The translations under genes and the position numbers were made by a program. A stretch of DNA of 64,000 bases from Cardiobacterium sp. Marseille-Q4385 (GTDB lineage: Bacteria; Pseudomonadota; Gammaproteobacteria; Cardiobacteriales; Cardiobacteriaceae), in contig NZ_OU745373.1 of assembly GCF_916618745.1 (NCBI RefSeq), positions 1,394,501 through 1,458,500 of the forward strand, in the 5' to 3' direction. Positions 57,810 through 64,000 of this stretch are shown piece by piece. Numbering within the stretch: the first letter of the stretch is position 1; each line of letters opens with the position of its first letter. Under the pieces are notes generated by a model that worked only from the letters and a program-made list of their open reading frames with translations, was not told the origin of the DNA and made no database searches.

Positions 57810-60617
57810 TTACAACGCTGCGACTTTTTCCCGCTGTGCACGCAGGGCAGCGACGGTTTCTTCGTCGCTGGCGAGTTGGGCGCGGGTCTGTTCGACCAGG
57901 GCAGCGGGGGCGCTGGCGGTGAAGCGTTCGTTGGCCAGCTGTCCACTGAGGCGGGCGATGTTTTGTTCGCGTTTCGTGATTTCTTTGTCGAGGCGGGCGA
58001 GTTCGGCGGTTTTGTCGATGAGGCCGGCGAGCGGGATCATGTTTTTCGCGCTGCCGACCATGAAGGCGGCGGCTTCGGGTTCGGCTTCGCCGTCAGCGAG
58101 GACGCGGACGCTGTCGAGGCGGCCCAGCGCGAGCAGGCTGCGTTCTTGAGCGGCAAGGTAGCCTCTGGCGTTGTCGTCCAGCCCGCTGATGATGAGCGGC
58201 AGCGGTTTGCCGGGGGCGATGTTCATGTCGGCGCGGATTTTGCGCACGCCGAGCAAGGTTTCTTGCAGCCAGGCGATTTCGGCATCGGCTTGCGGGTCTT
58301 CGCCGTTGCTTGCCGTCGGGTAGGCTTGGGTCATGAGGGTGTCGCCCGTTGTACCGAGTAGCGGCGCGGTTTGTTGCCAGATTTCTTCGCTGATGTAGGG
58401 CATGAGCGGGTGGATAAGGCGCAGCGCTTGTTCGAGGACGTCGAGCAGGGTGTGGCGGGTGCGCGCTTTTTCGGCGTCATCGTCGTTGTGTTTGCCGAGG
58501 ACGGGTTTGACGAGTTCGAGGTACCAGTCGCAGTACTGGTTCCAGATGAAGTCGTACAGGGCTTGCGCGGCGAAGTCGAAGCGGTAGGTGTCAAACGCCT
58601 CGCGCACGCTGCGGATGGTGCGGTCGAGTGCGCCGTATATCCAGCGGTCGGCAGCGTTTTTTTCTTTGACGGGGGCAGCGGTGATGGTTTGGCCTGCGGT
58701 CTGCATTTGCACGAAGCGGGCAGCATTCCACAGTTTGTTGCAGAAGTTGCGGTAGCCTTCGACGCGTTTGGTGTCGAAGACGATGTCGCGGCCCATGGTC
58801 GCTTGCGCGGCGAAGGTGAAACGCAGGGCATCGGTGCCGTAAGCGGCGATGCCGTCCGGGTATTCTTTGCGGGTTTGCGCGGCGATTCTTTCGGCTTTTT
58901 GCGGCTGCATCATGCCGCTGGTGCGTTTTGCGACCAAGGCTTCGCCGTCAATGCCGTCGATGATGTCGAGCGGGTCGAGGACGTTGCCTTTGGATTTGGA
59001 CATTTTTTGTCCTTCGCTGTCGCGCACGAGGCCGTGGATGTATACCTCGCGGAAGGGGACTTCGCCGTTCATGCAGTACATGCCCATAAGCACCATGCGC
59101 GCCACCCAGAAGAAGATGATGTCGAAGCCGGTGACGAGGACGTTGCCGGGGTAGTAGGTTTTGAGGTCGGCGGTGTCGTCCGGCCAGCCCTGGGTGGCAA
59201 ACGGCCACAGCGCGGAGGAGAACCAGGTGTCGAGCACGTCTTCGTCCTGCGTCAGCGGGTGTTCGGCGGCGAGGTGGTATTTTTCGCGCACGGCGGCTTC
59301 GTTTTCGGCGACGTACACGTTGCCGTCGGCGTCATACCAGGCGGGGATGCGGTGCCCCCACCAGAGTTGGCGCGAGATGCACCAGTCTTGCAGGTTTTCC
59401 ATCCAGTTGTAGTAGGTGTTTTTCCAGTTGTCTGGCACGAATTTGATGCGGCCATCGCGCACGGCGTCGAGCGCGGGCTGGGTGAGTTTGGCCATGCCTT
59501 TGTCGCTGGACAGGTCCACGAACCATTGGTCAGTGAGGTAGGGCTCGATGACGACGCCGCTACGGTCGCCGTAGGGGCGTTTCAGGATGTGCGGCTCGGT
59601 TTTTTCGAGGTATCCCGCCGCTTCGAGGTCGGCGGTGAATTGTTTGCGCGCGGCGAAGCGTTCCATGCCGCGATAGGCGGGCGGCACGTCGTCATTCAGG
59701 TGCGCGTCGGGGGTGAGGATGTTGATGAGTGGCAGGTTGTGGCGTTGACCGACGGCGTAGTCGTTGAAGTCGTGCGCGGGAGTAATTTTCAGGCAGCCGG
59801 TGCCGAATTCGCGGTCCACGTAGTCATCGGCAATGACGGGGATTTCCCGGCCGGTGAGCGGTACGCTGACTTTTTTGCCGATGTAGGCGCGGTAGCGTTC
59901 GTCTTCGGGATGCACGGCGAGGGCCACATCGGCAAAGATGGTTTCCGGGCGGGTGGTGGCGATGTGCATGTACTGCCCGTCCAGCCCCTGTCCGGCGACG
60001 AAGGGATAACGGACGTGGTACATGTGGCCGTTTTCTTCGCGGTTTTCGACTTCGAGGTCGGAGATGGCAGTCTTCAGCACCGGATCCCAGTTGACGAGGC
60101 GCTTACCGCGATAGATAAGACCGTCGTCGTAGAGTTTGACGAAGAGGGTGCGCACGGCGCGCGAGAGGGCGTCATCCATGGTGAAGCGCTCGCGCGTCCA
60201 GTCAAGCGAGGCGCCCAGGCGGCGGAGTTGCCGCATGATTTGCCCGCCGGATTCAGCTTTCCATTCCCACACTTTGGCGGTGAAGGCTTCGCGGCCGAGG
60301 TCGTGCCGCGTTTTGCCCTGCGCGTTCAGTTGGCGCTCGACGACCATCTGCGTGGCGATGCCGGCATGGTCGCTGCCCGGCTGCCACAGGGTGTTGTCGC
60401 CCAACATGCGGTGGTAGCGGATGAGCGCGTCCATGATGGTGTCCTGGAAGGCGTGGCCCATGTGCAGGGTGCCGGTGACGTTCGGCGGCGGAATCATGAT
60501 GGCGTAGGGCTTGCCGCTGCCGCTGGGGGCGAAGTGGTTGCCCTTTTCCCAGCGGTCGTACCATTTGTTTTCGATGTCGGCGGGTTGGTAGCGGGTGGCC
60601 ATGCCGTCTGTGTTCAT
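57810..60617 (-). CDS. valS: Valyl-tRNA synthetase
   Basis: 935 residues. Class I enzyme that charges tRNA-Val and edits threonine. HIGH motif PPNVTGTLHMGHAFQDTIMDA near residue 49, the signature-2 motif KMSKSKGNVLDPLD near residue 540, the CP1 editing domain between them (ATTRPETIFADVALAVHPED; TPAHDFNDYAVG), anticodon-binding helices, and a C-terminal coiled-coil arm (KEITKREQNIARLSGQLANERFTASAP). The start is the MNTDGMATRYQPADIENKWYD at 60617, after a GAGGTAATC site; a longer frame upstream is rejected. Confidence 0.96.
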   Translation of the reverse strand: MNTDGMATRYQPADIENKWYDRWEKGNHFAPSGSGKPYAIMIPPPNVTGTLHMGHAFQDTIMDALIRYHRMLGDNTLWQPGSDHAGIATQMVVERQLNAQGKTRHDLGREAFTAKVWEWKAESGGQIMRQLRRLGASLDWTRERFTMDDALSRAVRTLFVKLYDDGLIYRGKRLVNWDPVLKTAISDLEVENREENGHMYHVRYPFVAGQGLDGQYMHIATTRPETIFADVALAVHPEDERYRAYIGKKVSVPLTGREIPVIADDYVDREFGTGCLKITPAHDFNDYAVGQRHNLPLINILTPDAHLNDDVPPAYRGMERFAARKQFTADLEAAGYLEKTEPHILKRPYGDRSGVVIEPYLTDQWFVDLSSDKGMAKLTQPALDAVRDGRIKFVPDNWKNTYYNWMENLQDWCISRQLWWGHRIPAWYDADGNVYVAENEAAVREKYHLAAEHPLTQDEDVLDTWFSSALWPFATQGWPDDTADLKTYYPGNVLVTGFDIIFFWVARMVLMGMYCMNGEVPFREVYIHGLVRDSEGQKMSKSKGNVLDPLDIIDGIDGEALVAKRTSGMMQPQKAERIAAQTRKEYPDGIAAYGTDALRFTFAAQATMGRDIVFDTKRVEGYRNFCNKLWNAARFVQMQTAGQTITAAPVKEKNAADRWIYGALDRTIRSVREAFDTYRFDFAAQALYDFIWNQYCDWYLELVKPVLGKHNDDDAEKARTRHTLLDVLEQALRLIHPLMPYISEEIWQQTAPLLGTTGDTLMTQAYPTASNGEDPQADAEIAWLQETLLGVRKIRADMNIAPGKPLPLIISGLDDNARGYLAAQERSLLALGRLDSVRVLADGEAEPEAAAFMVGSAKNMIPLAGLIDKTAELARLDKEITKREQNIARLSGQLANERFTASAPAALVEQTRAQLASDEETVAALRAQREKVAAL

Positions 60618-60648
60618 GATTACCTCGGTTTCATTAAGAAAAGCGCGG

Positions 60649-60654
60649 ATTTTA
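60649..60654 (-). promoter_or_regulatory. -10 box for valS
   Basis: TAAAAT followed by CCGCGC on the minus strand, 32 bases before the ATG. Confidence 0.45.
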
Positions 60655-60723
60655 GCATGGGGCGGGATGCGCCCGGCGGGGCCCCCGCGCAACCGCAAGG
60701 TTGCGTGGGGTACGTTAGCGGGG

Positions 60724-61080
60724 CTAGCGTGCCAGCGCCATGCCACCAAGGACGGCGACGATACCGCCGACAAGGCTGAGGATGAGATAGAGCGTGGGGA
60801 TGAGGTAATGTCCGTCCTGCCAACGCTGCACGATGTCGAGCGAGAAGGTGGAAAAGGTGGTGAAGCCGCCGCAGAAGCCGGTGATGCAAAGGGCGCGCAG
60901 GACGGCGTTGTCGCGGGCAAGTGTTTGCGCGAGATAGCCGATGAGGAGGCAGCCGATGAGATTCGCCAGCAGCGTACCGAGCGGGAAGGTGCGGGCGGGC
61001 AGGGTGACGCCGAGCAGGTAACGCGCCACGCTGCCCAGTCCGCCGCCGAGGAAGATAAGGATGAAGTGTTGCAAGGTCAT
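60724..61080 (-). CDS. crcB: Fluoride exporter CrcB/Fluc
   Basis: 118 residues, four membrane helices. Forms a dual-topology dimer channel that lets fluoride out. Motifs: FLGGGLGSVARYLLG near residue 10, FPLGTLLANLIGCLLIGYL (Asn lining the pore) near residue 32, and GFCGGFTTFSTFSLDI near residue 70 with the Phe box. It overlaps the ogt stop by 4 bases (ATGA), which couples the two. No fluoride riboswitch is evident. Confidence 0.93.
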   Translation of the reverse strand: MTLQHFILIFLGGGLGSVARYLLGVTLPARTFPLGTLLANLIGCLLIGYLAQTLARDNAVLRALCITGFCGGFTTFSTFSLDIVQRWQDGHYLIPTLYLILSLVGGIVAVLGGMALAR

Positions 61081-61613
61081 AGAGGTAGGGGTTGGGTGGA
61101 GTGCTTGTCTTCGCCGCGTTCGTGGGCGAGTAGCCAGGCTTTGCGATGGATGCCGCCGCCGTAGCCGGTCAGTGCACCGTCTTTGCCGATGACGCGGTGG
61201 CAGGGGATGAGGATAGCGATGGCATTGGCACCGTTGGCAGCGGCGACGGCACGCACGGCGGCAGGATGGCCGATGGTAGCCGCTAACGCCTGATAGTGCG
61301 TGGTTGCACCGTAGGGGATGGCGCGCAGTGCCGCCCAGACGCGTTGCCGGAAGTCGCTGCCAACAGGGTGCAGGGCGATGGTGAAATCGCGCCGTGTACC
61401 GGCGAAGTATTCGCCGAGTTCGGCGGCGGTCTGGCGGGTGTGTTCGTTCTCGCCGAGGGTAATCGGGCAGCCGAAGTGGCGTTCAAGCTGGCGGCTTTCG
61501 CGTACGATGCGCTGCGTGCCGGCAAATTCAAGCAGACAGACACCGCGCGCACTGGCGCAGACGTAGAGCTCGCCGAGGGGGCTCACGATGCGTTGGCTGA
61601 TGAGGGTGTTCAT
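61077..61613 (-). CDS. ogt: Methylated-DNA-protein-cysteine methyltransferase
   Basis: 178 residues. Takes methyl groups from O6-methylguanine onto its own Cys, in one irreversible turn. The active-site box is AIAILIPCHRVIGKDGALTGYGGGIHRK; FRQRVWAALRAIPYGATTHYQAL is the helix-turn-helix region that holds DNA. Length and the N-terminal half match Ogt rather than Ada. It is the first gene of the ogt-crcB unit. Confidence 0.93.
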   Translation of the reverse strand: MNTLISQRIVSPLGELYVCASARGVCLLEFAGTQRIVRESRQLERHFGCPITLGENEHTRQTAAELGEYFAGTRRDFTIALHPVGSDFRQRVWAALRAIPYGATTHYQALAATIGHPAAVRAVAAANGANAIAILIPCHRVIGKDGALTGYGGGIHRKAWLLAHERGEDKHSTQPLPL

Positions 61614-61699
61614 GCGGGATAGCGTACCCGAAAAGCGCGGGACAACGGCGGTGAATCGCTGTGTGATTTATCCCGTTGAAAATGCAGGGTTAGATGGCG

Positions 61700-61718
61700 T
61701 TAGACAAATTTTGTCTAA
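61700..61718. promoter_or_regulatory. Perfect TTAGACAAA palindrome, candidate operator
   Basis: TTAGACAAA and TTTGTCTAA flank a central T; a third half-site TGTCTAAA lies at 61731. The site is 25 bases before the TATAAT box at 61743. It is likely a binding site for a dimeric regulator that controls the ATPase gene. Confidence 0.6.
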
Positions 61719-61742
61719 TTCGTCAAAACCTGTCTAAAACCG

Positions 61743-61748
61743 TATAAT
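61743..61748 (+). promoter_or_regulatory. -10 box for the AAA ATPase gene
   Basis: TATAAT followed by CCCGCGC, 26 bases before the ATG. A half-site of the upstream palindrome lies just before it. Confidence 0.55.
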
Positions 61749-61773
61749 CCCGCGCAATCATCGGAGAACCGCC

Positions 61774-62844
61774 ATGCATGACCCGCTTTACTATTCCCGC
61801 CGCCCCTATGCCGATGCCTTGCTGACGATGCTGGCCGAAGGTGTGGTCAGCGCCTTTACCCTGTTCGCCCCGCGCCGCATGGGCAAGACACAGTTTTTGC
61901 TGAACGACATCCAGCCTGCCGCCGAAGCGCGCGATTTTGCCGTCTTCTATTTCAGTTTCATGGATAGCGACGCGCAGACGGAAAACCGCTTCCGTCTTGC
62001 GCTGCTGGATTTTGCCAGCCAACTCGGTATCGGCGGCAAACTGAAAGCGTGGCTGGCGGGGATTGAGCAGGTTTCTGCTTTTGGCGCCAGCCTTAGCCGC
62101 AAAAAAGCACCCGCTCCGGCGAGTATCAGCGAAGTCATCGAGGCGTTGGCCCAGGGTGGCAAACGGATACTACTGCTTCTTGACGAAGTGCAGGAGCTGG
62201 CCCGCCTCGGCGACACGGGCGGCCTCATCCGTTCGCTGCGCACCGGGCTGGACGTGCACCGGGCGCAGGTCAAAGTCATCTTTACCGGCTCCAGCATGAA
62301 TGGCCTGCGGCAAATGTTCAGCGATTACAAGGCGCCGTTTTTCCAGTTTGCGCACGCGATGGCATTCCCGCGTTTGGAACAGGAATTTACCGATTTCCTC
62401 GCCGACATTTATCAGGCGCGCACCGCCAATACACTGGATAAACAGGCGCTGTATCAATGGCTTGTCCGCTTCGAACACATCCCGCTGCACCTGCGCACCA
62501 TCATTCAGAACATGATTATTGACCCCAACCTGCCGCTGGACGTAGCCGCCGCCGCGCAGCAGCAATACCTGCACGACAGCGCCGATTACGCCGCCGTCTG
62601 GCGGGAACTGAAAGCGCTGGATAGCCTGCTGCTGCAAGCGCTGGCGCAAGAGAAGCAGACCGTGTACGCCCAGGACACAAGACAATGGCTGGCGGCGCAA
62701 ATGGGGGTGGATGATGTCAGCGTGCCGCAGGTACAGGCCGCACTGCGCCGCCTGACGCGTGCGGATTTCATCACCAAAAACAGCGAGGGGCAGTGGGCGG
62801 TGAACCATCCCGATATGTTGGGCTGGATCCGCGAGCAGCTGTGA
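61774..62844 (+). CDS. AAA-type ATPase with C-terminal winged-helix region
   Basis: 356 residues. The P-loop is TLFAPRRMGKTQFLLND near residue 28; Walker B is KRILLLLDEVQELARLGD near residue 131, and a sensor-like IFTGSSMNGLRQMF follows at about 170. The C-terminal part (AAQMGVDDVSVPQVQAALRRLTRADFITKNSEGQWAVNHPDM) looks like a winged helix, common in the archaeal-type ATPase/STAND group. Such proteins act in regulation or defence against foreign elements; the role here is not known. It has its own promoter and a palindromic upstream site. Confidence 0.75.
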   Translation: MHDPLYYSRRPYADALLTMLAEGVVSAFTLFAPRRMGKTQFLLNDIQPAAEARDFAVFYFSFMDSDAQTENRFRLALLDFASQLGIGGKLKAWLAGIEQVSAFGASLSRKKAPAPASISEVIEALAQGGKRILLLLDEVQELARLGDTGGLIRSLRTGLDVHRAQVKVIFTGSSMNGLRQMFSDYKAPFFQFAHAMAFPRLEQEFTDFLADIYQARTANTLDKQALYQWLVRFEHIPLHLRTIIQNMIIDPNLPLDVAAAAQQQYLHDSADYAAVWRELKALDSLLLQALAQEKQTVYAQDTRQWLAAQMGVDDVSVPQVQAALRRLTRADFITKNSEGQWAVNHPDMLGWIREQL

Positions 62845-62976
62845 TGCCGATGCCGGGAAATGAAACGCTCCTCGCAGGCGGGTTTCTGTCCGCTATTAGC
62901 ATTGCTGCGGTGGAGTCAAGCCGCCTCACGGCAGAGGATTTTGGATTTTGGCGTGCGAGTTTTCAGGTTGGGTACA

Positions 62977-63004
62977 CGCCAAGCGGGATAAATGCCGGGG
63001 TTTC
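62977..63004 (+). repeat. CCAAGCGG repeat, single copy
   Basis: CGCCAAGCGGGATAAATGCC followed by GGGGTTTC; nearly the full consensus. Confidence 0.75.
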
Positions 63005-63027
63005 GTCGCTGCGCGCCCCACCCCAAA

Positions 63028-63054
63028 CCCCTCACCCACGAGGTGAGGGCTTTT
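63028..63054 (+). terminator. Terminator in the gap after the AAA ATPase gene
   Basis: CCCTCACC and GGTGAGGG pair across CACGA, then CTTTT. Confidence 0.65.
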
Positions 63055-63056
63055 CC

Positions 63057-63080
63057 CGTCAAGCGAGGTAAAACGGGGGG
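63057..63080 (+). repeat. CCAAGCGG repeat, single copy
   Basis: CGTCAAGCGAGGTAAAACGG, then a G-run; a diverged copy 19 bp before the hrpA stop. Confidence 0.6.
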
Positions 63081-63098
63081 CGGGGTTGCTGGGTAGCG

Positions 63099-64000
63099 TT
63101 AGGGCAGTTTTTCTGCTGCCTCACTGAGGCGTTTCGGTGAGACTTTGAGGGTGCTGCCGATTTCCTGGGCGTAGGTCTGGATGCGGTAGGCTTCGAGCAG
63201 ACGGTGGTATTCCTGTATGGCAGCGTGGTGTGCGGTGGGGAGGCCGCGCGGGGTTTCCTGGTAGGGGTGGGCGATGCCGGTTTTTTGCATGGCTTGTTGC
63301 AGGCGGGTTTCCCACGGCGCGAGGTCTTGTTGGCGTTGCAGGTCTTTGAGCGGGTCGAGGCGGCTTTTTTCCAGGCGTTTTTGCGTGGCGAGCAGGGCGC
63401 GTTCGATGGTGTCCAGTTCGGCGGTTGGGGTGTCGCGGATGAATTCGGGGTAGATGAGGCGGGCGAGGTGTTGTTCGATGTCGTCACGGATGGCGGGTTG
63501 TTTGTGTTTGCCCAGTTGTTGTTTGGCGTCGCTGTAGGCGGCGAGGATGCGGGTGAGCTGGGCGGCGAGCTGGTTCGCGGCGGGGATAAGTTCGGCTTCG
63601 CCGCGCGCGAGGGCTGCTTCAAAGGCGGCGCGGCTGCGCGGTACGCCGTCGGCGAAGCAGATGTGTTCGAGCAGGCGGGCGGTGATGTCGTCGGCGAGGG
63701 TGCTGTCACTGCCGATTTTGCGGTAGTGCAGCGCCATTTGGGTGTAGCCGGGCAGGTTTTTGCGCAGGTATTTGAGTTTGTTTTGTAGTTTGTCGGCGAG
63801 CAGGCTGTGTACGCCGGCGCGGTGCGCGGCGTCGGCCCGCTGCGGGTCGTCGTGCAGGCGCAGGCGGCGTTCGCCGTTTTCGAGGGTGAGGGCGGGGTAG
63901 CCGGTGATGCCGTTCGGCAGGGTTTCTTGTGCGGGCAGTTCGTCCCAATGCCAGTCGTTGACGGGCTGGTCGTCGCCGTAGCGGCTGTGGCTGCGGCGGC
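63099..64000 (-). CDS. hrpA: ATP-dependent RNA helicase HrpA, C-terminal part
   Basis: The frame is open to the window edge on the minus strand, so only the last ~300 codons are seen. The visible part is the helicase accessory C-terminus (DUF3418): GYPALTLENGERRLRLHDD, AGVHSLLADKLQNKLKYLRKNLPGYTQMALHYRKIG, and near the end EYHRLLEAYRIQTYAQEIGSTLKVSPKRLSEAAEKL. These match the tail of HrpA, a DEAH-box helicase; the helicase motor lies outside the window. The C-terminal ~210 codons follow an internal Met at 63737. Confidence 0.88.
   Translation of the reverse strand, partial: RRSHSRYGDDQPVNDWHWDELPAQETLPNGITGYPALTLENGERRLRLHDDPQRADAAHRAGVHSLLADKLQNKLKYLRKNLPGYTQMALHYRKIGSDSTLADDITARLLEHICFADGVPRSRAAFEAALARGEAELIPAANQLAAQLTRILAAYSDAKQQLGKHKQPAIRDDIEQHLARLIYPEFIRDTPTAELDTIERALLATQKRLEKSRLDPLKDLQRQQDLAPWETRLQQAMQKTGIAHPYQETPRGLPTAHHAAIQEYHRLLEAYRIQTYAQEIGSTLKVSPKRLSEAAEKLP

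Noticed and set aside
58371..60779. An 802-codon open frame antisense to valS
   Set aside because: It mirrors valS codon by codon; GC-rich third positions keep the opposite frame open. No ribosome site, domain or hydrophobic pattern supports it.
60618..60920. N-terminal extension of valS
   Set aside because: It overlaps crcB on the same strand and has no synthetase sequence; the MNTDGMATRYQ start has a ribosome site.
61655..61690. A possible repeat copy (minus-strand AACGGGATAAATC) upstream of the ATPase gene
   Set aside because: The CCAAGCGG core is missing; similarity covers only GGGATAAA and a GCAGGGTT-like tail.

Overview
The window looks like a piece of chromosome from a GC-rich (about 60%) gammaproteobacterium. 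The gene orders tilS-pyrG-kdsA-eno-ftsB and aroA-cmk-rpsA-ihfB, plus a ZipA-type protein, are gammaproteobacterial. A mevalonate-pathway cluster, Neisseria-like secreted ACP/MliC proteins and a Correia-like repeat suggest the Cardiobacteriaceae (Cardiobacterium-like). That placement is inference; no rRNA or other decisive marker is present, and I found no tRNA, rRNA, CRISPR array, prophage or autonomous insertion sequence.

Layout. 1-5.6 kb: end of an AEC permease, NAD malic enzyme, a YdcH-like protein, an acyltransferase, and a DUF1007/NicO nickel-cobalt pair. 5.6-8.3 kb: a group of secreted proteins and lipoproteins, including a double-domain ACP-like protein and an MliC-type lysozyme inhibitor with a truncated sister. 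8.4-12.6 kb: RND efflux pump and adaptor. 12.7-18.6 kb: threonine aldolase, small secreted proteins, IF-1, GcvT and a class A acid phosphatase. 18.9-26 kb: tilS-pyrG-kdsA-eno-ftsB operon (minus strand) and the tRNA hydroxylation protein YegQ/TrhP. 26.1-33.7 kb: luxS, pbpC, sstT, an ABC exporter and a low-GC membrane protein gene. 34-38.5 kb: HMG-CoA reductase, type 2 IPP isomerase, HMG-CoA synthase and mevalonate kinase. 38.5-41 kb: Nramp-related and CDF metal transporters. 41-46.4 kb: aroA-cmk-rpsA-ihfB-nuclease-lipoprotein. 46.8-49.6 kb: sulfate ABC transporter cysUWA. 49.7-57 kb: gapA, zipA-like, ycgN, cytochrome c4, engB, a TSUP permease, ispB, an ArsB/NhaD-like transporter and a CBS protein. 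57-64 kb: a 754-bp repeat-rich spacer, valS, crcB, ogt, an AAA ATPase with a palindromic upstream site, and the 3' part of hrpA.

How the genes fit together. Most are housekeeping: nucleotide (pyrG), KDO (kdsA), aromatic (aroA), isoprenoid (mevalonate genes, ispB), central carbon (malic enzyme, eno, gapA), division (ftsB, zipA), translation (infA, rpsA, valS, tilS) and metal or ion transport.

Non-coding signal. The most unusual material is between genes: (1) about 22 copies of a roughly 25-bp intergenic repeat (core CCAAGCGGGATAAA), partly in tandem; (2) a 108-bp Correia-like element with 28-bp terminal inverted repeats, lying between two of those copies; (3) GTGGGC palindromes; (4) a recurring promoter pattern in which a TATAAT-like box is followed at once by a CGCGC-rich discriminator.
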